The notes beneath the pieces are model-generated. The model was not told where the DNA came from, ran no database searches, and was given only the letters and a program-made list of their open reading frames with translations. DNA of 64,000 bases from Tyto alba (taxonomy: Eukaryota > Chordata > Aves > Strigiformes > Tytonidae), in assembly GCF_018691265.1 (NCBI RefSeq), contig NW_024881313.1, forward strand, positions 1,140,501-1,204,500. The letters are read 5' to 3'. Numbering within the stretch: position 1 is the stretch's first letter; each line of letters begins with the position of its first letter. A program made the position numbers and the translations under genes. Shown one piece after another: positions 40,046-51,500 of this stretch.

Positions 40046-40050
40046 TATAT

Positions 40051-43000
40051 TCACTCTGCTTCATTCCTACCACAGTCTAAGCTTGACAATTACCTTCTAT
40101 GTTACACCCTTCCTGTTAAAACTCCATCTACTGACAAGAGTATAAAAAAGATGAGAGGAGGGTTTTTGCAGAATTCAGAAGATGATAATGACACATTTAA
40201 AACTGCAGATTAGAATTTCCTTATAAAATTAAAATATTGCACACATCACTAGCTAGCTTCACTATTAAAAACTAATGCTCTCCCCTTCCTCTTCCTCTTC
40301 CATCTTCTGTGTGCCCAAATTGCATAGCGGCTTCCTTTAAAACTAACTCTGGAAGGACAATGAAGTTTCTGAATGGAATTTTAGAGGTGCAAATATTCAG
40401 ACTTCTGGACTATATTTGAGTAACAGTACTTGAAATGTACAGTAAGTTTTAAAGGAACTATTTTCTATGCTACTTAAAAGACTATCTCTGTATTTGTGTT
40501 GTTTGTAGGTCAGAAACAACCTTCAGAGAGTTGTATAAAGAAAAGTTCACTCCATTAACACTTATAATAAAATTCTCATTAATTACTGTTCTGCTCAGAA
40601 AGCATGAAACTATTATTCAACAGCCAGAAAATACAGAGACTTCATGACAGCTCAAGCTCCAACTGCCTTGCAAAACATGGTCTGGAACCTAGGATCTGGC
40701 TGAGGAGATTATATAATTCAGGAAGAAACATTGCATTGATGGCCACTAATGATCCCAAGCAGACTACTACATTAACAAAGTTGCCCCTTGTGGAGGCTGA
40801 GATCCAGAGTCCAGTTAAACCCAAATTGATTTATTTTACTGGCAGAAAGTATAAGTTGGCTGCCCAAGAAATATCTGTCCATCTCTACCTCTATAGCATA
40901 CTGAAAGACCTGTGATCGATCCAGAAGTTTCCTATAATATATGACTTTTGGGGGCTTTCATGGAAATATAAAACCAATGCTCCTGCAGCACCCTAAGAGG
41001 ACAAAGATATGAAAAGCAGCAGTTGAGAGAATACATGCTTGCTTTTCTATTAATACTCTTCCCCTACTGTTTTTAGTTTACCTCTTGTGGTTTCAGGGAA
41101 ATATCTTACATAAATATCCAGCACAGGTTACCCATTAACTACCACACCAGAACAGTATTTTGTATCTTACACAGAGAGGATCCTGATTACTATGCCTGAT
41201 GATTACTCTTTTACATAATTTTGTATGAGAACTCTGGCTAGTATAAATGAAATATAATAGCTGTACCCTGATGCTTTCCTACCATAATAGTTCCTCAGCA
41301 AGGAACTATTTCACAGTAAACACTCAGGAAGAGTTGCTCTGCCTTATTATGCATCTTCACTCCCACAAAAAGGAGAGTTTGAAACTCTCCCCCAGACTGT
41401 GCCCACAGGAGCTGTATGGGATCACAGGTTTTCCAAGCTCTGAGTCACTGGGAGGGGGAAAAACATCAGAGTGACGAGTTATGTCTGCTATGTAGTCAGA
41501 AAAAATGTTTGGTGGGAGAAAGGGGATGGAAGAATTTATATATTTTAATATAAATTAATGTTTTGGATCTATTAAGTAAAGCAATATATAATTTTTGTAA
41601 AAAGCCCAAAACTTTGTATTGGTGCATTCACAGTTATTTAAATGTGGTAAGACCTTTCTACACATTTTTGCTTATAAAACAGTTTCAAAAGAAGCTACAT
41701 GAAGTCCTAGCTCCTATAAATGAGCTTTCCTTTTGGATTTTAGAATGCTGTAGGACCTACAGCAGAAGTCCAAATTGACTTATAGTCACAGAGCAGCAAG
41801 AACCCTAGAAGTGTCTTGCATATAATTTTTCATTAAATGAGAAAGGTAGGTAAATAATTGCATGCAATCACATGATTTATCAACAACTGTTTTCTGAAAG
41901 AAAGCTGGGCCAGCTAAGGCCTAAATCTACCTTCATAAATGATCATCACATTTTAAGTACTGTAACATACAGTTGCTAATATAGTATTCCAACTTTTCCA
42001 CTCTAAAATAATCAGATTGTGTGCTTACTTGAATCGGAAGACTTTTGAAAAAGAAAAATTCAATTAGTTCAGATTTTTCATGGACTACTCCACTGCCAGT
42101 GCATCAGTGCTGCCTGGGAACCGTAGTTGATTGAGTGTTCCTAGCCTCAAGTAAATGAGGAATATTTTGTTTGCTTTAAATCCTTGAAGGGACACCAGCA
42201 AAAACCACTGCCAATCCTTCAGGTTCATTTGGATTTTGTTTGTTTGTTTGTTTTTTTCTGGAAGCTATGAGCTATTAAAAACCATGAATAACACAGAAAG
42301 GTTGATTTTTCAAAGACTTCTTCCCCTCTACCTTCCTCACAAAACTTACAGAGAATCTCTAAAACCTAGTGCAATTCTCTCTTTCTATCCCTTGTCTGGA
42401 TATCCAGAGGAACAAAGAAAGTGCTTTGTGAGTAGGTTAAAATAAACAAAGCTAAATAAAGCCCAAAGAACTACCTAAAGATTAGCTTCTCTCCCCTCTT
42501 CACTAGTAATACCTCCTCCACAAGTGTCAGTGCAGCACAAGAGCTGCTGAGTGAGAAAGCTGTAATATCATGATTCTCTCTCAAACCCTGTATCTGTCAT
42601 GCAGGAACCGTTATTCGTGCTCTGCAAATAACCCGAACCCAGATGCAAGCAATGCCAGAGACAGCATGAGGGGACATGCTGACAGAGGCTTCCCTTTCTT
42701 TACCTGCTCAGGGGCTTTGACAGTGAGAGATATTTCCTTACTAGTGCTGAAATCACTTCAGCTAGTTCAAAATTATTCTAATGTGGATTCCTTCTCAAAC
42801 GATATTTAAATAAGAAAAATCTATTTCTAATAGCTGGACTAAAACCTGGCAACAGCTGTAAAAACAGTGATGAGCTTTCCATCTCAAAGGAAGGAAGAAA
42901 AATATTGCCAACACTCATTTCTCACCCTTCAGTCCAATGGATCCCATGGAGGTCTGCATGATTAACTCCCTGTTAATATCATGAAATGGTGCATATAGAA

Positions 43001-44767
43001 GCATTGGGGTGGGGAGGAGGAGGGAAAGGACAAATTTTTGTGCAGAATATTCGAAGTAAATCCTTAAGAAATCATAAAGATTTTTGTATCCATTATTTTT
43101 ACAATACAAAGCGTAGGACTATCACACCCTGTCTATAAAATGCAACCCTGGTGCAGAGATATGTCAAGCAGCAGCCTTGAACTATAGGCCCTAAATAAAA
43201 TAGATCAACACCACAATGAGAATAAAAATCTCTGATCCTCAGGGGATTCAGTTTCAGCCAATACTCAGTTGTAGAGTAGGAACAGCTTTAAATTTCTTTG
43301 TGCTCATTTGCATTTTAGCACTAAGATTATGTCCAAGAATAATTAGCATAAGATACTTTAGAAAATTAAAATGGTTTTGAATAGATGGATTGTGCTCCTC
43401 CTCTCTCTGGAGAATTAAAATGAATATTCTACTCAGTCTCGTCCCCTGATTTCAGGATTTAGCTCTTTCCATTCATAAGGATTATGCTTTTAAACAAAAA
43501 ATGGTTACAATATTTTTCTTAATTTGTGTCTCTGGAGACAACTTTTTGTCCCATCTGAAAGAATACTATGCACAAGTCTGAAGTCTGTGCACAAAACTGT
43601 TAGTGAACACAACTGAGAATTATTCTATCTAATTATAGTTTATTTGTATGCTAAACTAGAATTTGACACAAAAAGGAAGTTCTACAAAAAGTGTACAGCG
43701 GGGAATAATTCTTGCCTGCTTCAAAGCCTGCATATACAGCATTTTCCAGATCCACAAAGCCAAGCTAGTCAACAATAAACTTAATTGCCCCATCCCACTC
43801 TTCCATATATACTAATCACAGGAAAATCTTTAATTCTTGATCTCAGCATCCTCCTATGATATCTTTACTGCCTTCTGTACTAGGAATAGTGTGTTCTGAC
43901 AGAAGGAGTGAAGGGAGATTTCACAGCATGTGAAGGACCCTGCCTGCTTGGTGCAGAATTTAAAAGGGGTGGGGCAGAGGAAGCAGCAGGTTGTGCTAAG
44001 ACAGCAAAGTGTATTTGTAATTATTATTTTTTTTAAACTGTGCTGAAAATATAATCAAACATCATAAAAGAAAGTAATCTAAGTTATAGGTGAGAGAAAC
44101 TAAAGAAGCAGAGGAATAAAAACTATTCAAACTTTCTGGCAACTGAATTTATTTTGCAAAGAAATTCATTCAAGTCTGATAAATGTTATGTACCTTATAA
44201 GTTGGACATCTAACCTAAACCCAAACATTAGTTCTGAAAGCTCTATTACTTGTGTCATAGACCAAGTGTGAAGCTTTTCCTCCACTTTGTACATTCAAAC
44301 AAGAGAGTTCATGCTATGCTGAGAACAGCTCTGAGACACAAAGATGTTACTGTCTCTAGCATACTCTTTGCTTGTCACTGCTGCGTTGACAGAAGTTGAC
44401 CTTCAGCTTGACTGCCCGATTGCTCACTAATCTATTTCTGAAAAATTAAGCAGATTTACAATGAGTAAGTGAAAAACATGGACTTGGTCAGAGGCAGAGA
44501 TGATGCAACCCTACAGCCTGGGGTTAAAACCACCCTGTCTAGATGCCTGCTAGACTGAAGCAGAACAAAAACCTCACACAACAGACAGACTCAGCTGAAG
44601 GACAACAAATGACAGCACTACCTCCAGCAAGGAGCTGCTAAAGTTTATTCTCACTGCTACTCTAACACAGATGCACAGAGTAACCAAAGGATGCACAATA
44701 CCTAGAATTTTCACATAGTGCAAGGTGGTTTCAACATAAGGACCAGGATGGTCCTTGGTGGAAGTGT
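40051..44767. other. 4.7-kb spacer between inverted LTRs
   Basis: This would be the loop if the two flanking LTRs paired. It contains no gag, pol or env homology that I can recognise, so the LTR pair is not the two ends of one provirus, which would in any case be direct repeats. Simple repeats: (TTTG)n at about 42236-42257. The frame 40604-40915 (103 codons) has a protein-like composition but an overlapping antisense frame and no known motif. Confidence 0.6.
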
Positions 44768-44772
44768 GAGCT

Positions 44773-45845
44773 TGTCCTGGGTTGAGTGAGTGGTGGAGTT
44801 TTTTGGTGGCAGGGGAGGGGGCTATCGGGGCAGCCCCCTGTGAGAAGCTTCTCGAAGCTCCCCCAGCTCCACGTCAGCTCCACTTCTGTTTGGGAAATTG
44901 AGCCAGTTGGCTACGCCTCTGCGATAACGTATTTAAGAAGGGACGTGGTGACGGGCAGTTGGACCTGTGAGGAGGAGTTGCTGCAGCTGCGTGAACACCA
45001 AGGTCAGTGGAGGAACGGAGGAAGAAAGGAGGGGGGAGGTGTGCCGGAGCAGAGACCCCCCTGTATCCTGTGGTGAGATGGCAGGGCGGCCCCCCCTGCC
45101 ACCCATGGAGATCTACGGTGGAGAAGACACTGATTTATGGCCTGTGGCTTCTGCTTGGAATAATCAAGGTTCTGTGCCCGAAGAAGGCTGTGGTCTTGTG
45201 GGAAAAGGCAGCCCCGCTGCTGTAATTCAGTGCTGGGAGGATTGCAGCATGCAGGGGAGTCCCACGCCGGAGCAGCTCGGGAAGGGCTGCAGCTGTGGGA
45301 GGGAATCCAGTTGGAGAAATTTGGTGACCCACAAAGGAGCAGTGTGGGGAACGCTGCGGCCCATGGGAGGAATTCATGTTGGAGAAAGTTTGTGGAGGAC
45401 TGTCTCCTGTGAGAGGGGGACCACACTGGAGCAGGGGGAACAAGTTCCGGACACTCCCCTCACTGAACATGAAGGAAAGTGGCAGCACTGACTGCACCCC
45501 CCATTCCCTGCCCCTGCGCCACTGGGGGAGGAGGTAGAGATATCGGGAGCAGAGCTGAGCCCGGGAAGAAGGGAGGGGTGGGGGGAAGGTGTTCTCAAGA
45601 TGTGGCAATGCTTCTCACTGTCCTACTCTGTTATGTGTTGTTAGTGCCTGTAATAAATGTATGTTCTTTTTTTCTTCCCCTAACGAGTCTGCCTTTTGCT
45701 CGTGATCATAAAAGGGGGATTTTTCCCCATCCCAGTCCTATCTCGGACCCCAAGCCTGGCTCTCTGTCCCTTCTTATTGCCAGAAGAGAAGGGAGAGAGA
45801 GTGGCTGCATGGTGGTTGGCTGCTGACCAGGCTCAAACCACGACA
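44773..45845 (+). mobile_element. Solo ERVL-like LTR, plus strand (copy 2), GAGCT target-site duplication
   Basis: This 1073-bp element begins TGTCCTGGG and ends AACCACGACA. It is flanked by a perfect 5-bp direct repeat GAGCT (44768-44772 and 45846-45850). The TG...CA ends and 5-bp duplication fit class III/ERVL-type endogenous retroviruses. Within it are a TATA-like TATTTAAG (44930-44937), preceded by GCGATAACG and conserved in all three copies, and a polyadenylation signal AATAAA (45652-45657) followed by a T-rich stretch. Two tandem units of about 67 bp occur at about 45261-45327 and 45328-45393, with a partial third near 45418. A 174-codon frame (44967-45491) spans R and is broken by an indel in copy 1, so I do not treat it as a gene. 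No internal region is attached. The nearly intact sequence and perfect duplication point to a fairly young insertion. Confidence 0.95.
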
Positions 45846-45850
45846 GAGCT

Positions 45851-47881
45851 TAGACTTAATAATTTGCCTACGAAATTGTATGCTTATTGTTGAAGAAATT
45901 CCAACTTCATATCTGGACTAAACTTACCTGAGAAGGAGGATGGGCAGAAAATCGGACTTGATGGAGAGAAACAACATAAAGTGATACATAAAGCAGAGAT
46001 GACAGCAGAAGCTTGACTAGAGTCGGGGCAGAATTTGCCAAGACTGCAGCATGACAACCGGACCTCCTCTACATTACTTCCATGCAATGATGTTATGTTG
46101 CTGAAAACACTCCCCAGTTGGCAGTAACAGTCAGCAGTAGTCAAGTTAAATTCATACTGGATTTGCTTTGGTATTCTTAAAGAAACAACCTTTCTGCTGG
46201 TATTCAAAAAATGTCTGTGTCTGGGAAATCCATTAGTGACTGAAGCTGAAGGATAATGAGTCTCTCACTATTTGGTATGTGTGATATGAGTTTCACTTTC
46301 TTGATCTTGGATGAAATCTCCATGAGGTCTGAAGACTGGTGGAAGAGGAATCTTTTTCTTAAAATAGAAGCCATAGGAGAGATTGCTTACTTATCTTTCC
46401 CTCTTTGGAGTACAAACTGATTGTCAGATGTTATCTGAGTGCCTAGGTGGAATTTCTTCTGGTCTGAAGCACCCCTGTTTCATTAAGAATCTAATAGCTA
46501 TTATGTGTAGTGCTAGTAAAAATTACTTAAATTCAAGTCACTTTGAAAATCTTAACTACTGTCTCAGTGACAAAATGACATGCACAGATGAAAATCTAAT
46601 GCAGCTCAGGTAAGAAATAAAGACTAAGTTCGATACATCCAGCCCAAGGCTTCCTAATGTTTTAGCTTCAGAATTCAACCTTCTCTCCTGGAAAGCAACA
46701 TACTTCCACAAAAAAACAGCTGAAAAATCACCAGAGCTGCCTACTGGAAAAAAAAAAAAAAAAAAAGGAAAAAAAAGAAAAAAAAAAAAGAGAAAAAAAA
46801 TAAAAAACAAACAAACAAACAAATCACAAACCAAAAACACAACCAAAAAAACAGCATACAAATAATTTCCACAAATTTGTGAAGCCTCCGCTCAATTTCA
46901 GCTGGACATCAGAAAATTTCTGGTGTCGCAATGAAATCCTTGTACCACTCCACAGTTTTTAAAATTACGTCAGAGGACTGGCTTGTCTGTCTGATACTAC
47001 TGAAATTCAGGGTATTACCTTAACCACCTACTGCAAATTGAGAAATTTCACTTTTAGCAGTCTTTTAAAAAAAAGTCTGGGCTAATGAAAAGAAATAACG
47101 GATAAGATGGCATGCATATCTTCCTGGTTTTGAGGGGTCACAACATAATCAAAGCCTGTGCAACCAAACAGAAAATACACACTTTCTAAGCTTAAATGGT
47201 ACACACACCAACTGAAGCCCTCAGCTGGTTTTCAGAATATAGTCATGAATGCAGGCTAAAATCCTAAGTTCCCATAGCAAACTGTGTAAAAAAAAAAAAC
47301 AAAGAAAACAATATGATCAGGGCACGCTGTCTGTCTTCTAAGCAGACAGCCCCCATCTGTTTCCTGCCAGACAGGACCACAACCTAAGTAATGCCAGAGC
47401 TTAACTCCACTCAGTTGTGTCTGATTAACTTAATGCAGGAAGTCATTTCCAGTTGGGACCCCAATTTAAATCCAAAAGCTATGCCACTGTTTGGCTCATC
47501 AGGGTTTCCACATCACATATAGCACACCCTAAGGGATGGCAGCTTCTGCCAGACAATACTTTCCTGATACCCTACGGAGGTAGACAGTGGTGTTATTCAG
47601 AATTTACACAGTAGAACTGCCAGGGTGTATTTAAAAAAGAAAAAAAAAAAAATTACAAAGAAATGAGCTCCTGAACTTTGTGCTCCACCTTTCTAAACTT
47701 GATGTAAAGTTCACACTTGAGAAGGTTCTCTTAGAAGGACTTTTGTTCATTTTGCTTCCCCCATCTCTATGTATCAGAGAGATTATAAACCGCTAACTAA
47801 TCGTTAGAGCAGACTATTTTAAAAACAAAATCTGATGCACAAGAAACCCAGATTCCATGAAGACCACGTTAGATAGTTTGT
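45851..47881. other. Unannotated sequence between two LTRs
   Basis: No gene is supported. It includes an A-rich block at about 46748-46803 followed by (AAAC)n at about 46804-46823; the minus-strand poly-Phe frame 46556-46861 is an artefact of that block. A short A run lies at about 47288-47299. Confidence 0.6.
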
Positions 47882-47887
47882 TCCTAG

Positions 47888-48507
47888 TGTTAGCGGTCGC
47901 AATCGCGAAATAACTTATCTACACACAGCAGATAAGCAGGCACTTCTTTATTCCAGCGCTGGGGAACACAGGGGATAACTCCGCCAAAGACATGTTCGCC
48001 GACAGGTACAAAGCACAACATATTTATACACTTTTTCAGCAGAGTCATAGTTACATAAGATCAATAAATTCATAACGTTTAAGTTGACCTTTATAATGAT
48101 TGTCTTTTAGTTACCTCACCTTACCTATATTCCTATTTTACAGAAATCATTGGTCATCTTTACTGATTGATTTAAATAGAATGGGGGGAAGGCGATGATT
48201 AGCATATTCATGTTATTTCCTGGAAATTATTATCATATGCAAATGTCCCTAACGCATGTGTGGTTATACCGGATGGGGGTCCTCTGGTGGTCGTCGATAG
48301 TCTTCATCACTGTGTCGGCTGACTGAACTCCATCCTTGCGCGTGCTCACTCCATCTTTGGTTAATGTTCACCTCTCCCTTCGCCGATCTTCCCAACCAAA
48401 CCAGTTTTCCTCTGGTACCTATTGTTTCAAGTCAAGATCCATAACCAGTACCTATTGTGTTAATTCAGAGTCCATAATGATTGTTATAGTGTTCAAGGCA
48501 CACAGCA
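47888..48507 (-). mobile_element. Solo ERVK-like LTR, minus strand, imperfect 6-bp target-site duplication
   Basis: Read on the minus strand the element starts TGCTGTGTGCC at 48507 and ends GCGACCGCTAACA at 47888, 620 bp in all. The flanks are TCCTAG (47882-47887) and TACTAG (48508-48513), a 6-bp duplication with one mismatch, as expected of class II (ERVK/alpharetrovirus-like) insertions. The TATA box lies at 48021-48028 (TATAAATA on minus) and the polyadenylation signal at 47947-47952 (AATAAA on minus), about 70 bp apart, a compact R region. Further into U3 there are two close copies of an ACAATAGGTACT/C motif near 48410-48460. The CpG-rich 3' end is typical of avian retroviral LTRs. The 61-codon plus-strand frame 48336-48521 is incidental. 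No internal viral sequence is attached. Confidence 0.85.
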
Positions 48508-48513
48508 TACTAG

Positions 48514-51500
48514 TTGCTTAATCCTAAGGGCCTCAGTGTACTTAATATTCTCATAGCTACTGTAGCTTCATGTTAAATCAAAATCATACTTTTAAACTAA
48601 AATCAAAATAATATTCTAGGATCCAAACTGTTTTATTAAGGTAACTGCAACACTAGTATTTTACAATATTGTGAGTTTTAGATTATTTTTGTAATGAAGC
48701 TCTTCCCAGCTGGCTCACATGTAGACCTCCAGCCCAGAGTTAACTGCAGCACTCTTAGCACTCTTCCATCTTTCCTGAGCTACTTCCCAAAAGCATTTAA
48801 AGGGAAAAGGGGAAGCCTTGTAACAGTTTATGCAGCAGAACAAGTTTCCATTGGGCACTACTAAAACCCTTTCAGAACTATATTAAGATTTTCATTCTTA
48901 CGAAAGCACTGAAAATATTGAAATCAATAGGCATGAATATTCATGAAGGGAAAACAACAGAGGTAGTCCAGCTGCTGTAATTATCATTGGGGTGGGGAAG
49001 TGGGCAAACCAGGTCTACATATTGAATTATTCTGCTCACATTAGGCACCCAAGGCAATATTAGCTCACCAAAGATAAGACAGACTGTGACCCATGTGTTC
49101 AAAAGAAGACAGTGGTGTATATTGTTGTTTGAGATATCTGACTTTCAAAAATCAGTTTTTTCTTCTTGATCACCGAGTCCTAGTTTGTCAGGAAGATTGC
49201 AGAGTGTGTGTTCTTGTTCAGGGTTGGGTGACGGAAGAGCAACCATGCATTCTAACAGCTTCTACCTTCCCATAGACCCACCCACTCTCCTAACTGTCTG
49301 CACACCTCGATCATCCCCAAACCATGATACTCAAACCCACACTATGCCATAAAAAATGTAGGCTTCTGAGGTAAAAGAGAAATGCTAATAACTCATTTAT
49401 CTGCTTATTTTGAAAACGTTCACCACATTTCTCTATGTACCTGCCTGACTGATCAGCTGAACTTGATCTTCAGGGAATTTTTAAGAAGAATTACCCATAG
49501 TTATTATATATTCACTCATAGTTCACTAAGCTACACTAAATTCAGCTGAGCCATCATCTGAAATACCAAATGTTTAATACAGACCAGTCCATTTTGATTA
49601 TATTTCAACAAAGGTATATTCAATAAGGGAATACTGAAAATAGTGTTGGCAAACACACTGTCTAGTGGCTAGTATCACTAACCATGGTCTATCTGAAATA
49701 TGAGACTTATTACCCCTCTTTACCATAGATGATTCCTTTAAGAGCATTGTCATATAGAACCAGTAGTGGATTGTACAGAAAGTAAGATATATTAGTTTAC
49801 TAAGCCTACTGGTTGAAGAAATTTATGTGCCAAGAGAACACCAATGAGCACTACAGTAACAGCCTGTTTCCTAAATGACATTGTGACAAAGAATAAGCAG
49901 GTGTGCAACAAGAAATAATAGTGTATTAAACCTTTATATAAGCACTTCAGAGCTGTACTGCGATACAATTTTGAAAATTAAGACCCTCATTGTAAGGCTC
50001 CAATTTTTTAAAAGTTAAGATTATGTAGAGGATTCATAAGGATTATGAGCATGCAACAAGTATGAGTAGTATTATTACAACAGTTAAAGTCCATCTGTTA
50101 AAAATGCAAACAAGCATCCTTGTGCTTTCTCCTATGCCGTAGGATACATTTGTCTTCTGAAAACATCTGAATGGTACCTCAAATAGTCCTCCAAATCCCT
50201 CCTTAAATTCTCTTTTGTCACAACAGCTACTAACAAGTTGAAAAGATTAGGCCTTCATTGTTCTGATCCATAGATCCTTTTGTGTTAACCAATACCATTT
50301 TGTTTTCATGCGTCCTCCATATGCATGCCTGCTTTATACCTGGACTGTAAACAGATGGGTCATGCCCCAAAACTAGGAATGGCTAGCTGTTACAATAAAA
50401 ATAGAAATAGCATTATTATTGTTATTAACATAATAATAACCATGCCATATTAGATTAGTTTTCCTACTGAGGCAAGCTTGGACAAAGAATTCATCTCTGT
50501 ACTTCAGAAACTAAACAAACATTTCACAAGCATACCCTCATAAGAGAAACATGAATCATTCGGAGATGCACATGGTGTATATGAATGACACATTTTTGCA
50601 TCTGCATTCCTGATTCATCTGACAGATGTGATAAAATTCATGAAGTTAGGACAAGTCCCAAGTGATTGCACATGTGTGGATGATGAAAAGCACAAGTTAT
50701 TCCACCTACTTTGGCACTAAAAGTACTGAGGTTTTTTTTCCTTCTGGTCAACTGTTCATTGCAATATAGCTACAGTTGTGCACTACTGGCAATACCACTT
50801 GTCTTTTCACATCCATTAAGAAGATTTTACAGACCTTATAATAATCAAGAGTAATGGCAGCTTACATTGTCATATTTATTCCAATCTCTCCTGCTTTGAA
50901 ACCCTTTAAAAACAAACTGAAACCTCCCAGCTGGCATTGGAGATTACATGGATGACATAAGGACATGTAGAACATTTTTTAAAATAAACATAATCATAAC
51001 AGAAAAAATGAAATGTGATACAGATGCCGAAGTCATATGTTAACTACACACATATATATATTTTGCTATCCTTGCATGGTACTACTCATTACAGCTTTGA
51101 TAACAAGCAACACATGGACTCATCCTCCTAACTTAAGTTTTCACTCCCATACAATCTACTGACATCAAGAGACCAAGTACTCCGGATGTTCCTCTGTGCC
51201 AGAACTTGATTCAAACCTCACTGAGCTCCCTGGAAGTCCTCTTGCTGGACATCAGGCAGGGAGCTTATGGACTCTGCAATAAAAATTAAAGATGGCTGTG
51301 TGGGGTAGGCTGTATTTCACAGACATCATGTGCATCTCCTGACCCCTCTTCAACTGTCTTAGAGTCATTCTCTATAAAGTTCACAAGCATGGCACTCACG
51401 CTGTGCAAACAATTTGTTTTCAGTTAATGATCCTCAACATCGAACACACAATGGAACTTAATTTCCTCGTTTATTTCTTTTTTTTTCCCCCTACTTCTTC

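Noticed and set aside
44967..45491. 174-codon frame inside the plus-strand LTR
   Set aside because: The sister LTR has an indel that breaks the same frame into two (39594-39851 and 39427-39681 minus), so it is not maintained. LTR R/U5 regions do not normally encode protein.
38979..45845. The two LTRs as the ends of a single provirus
   Set aside because: They are inverted, not direct, repeats, and the 4.7 kb between them shows no retroviral genes. The plus copy has its own target-site duplication.
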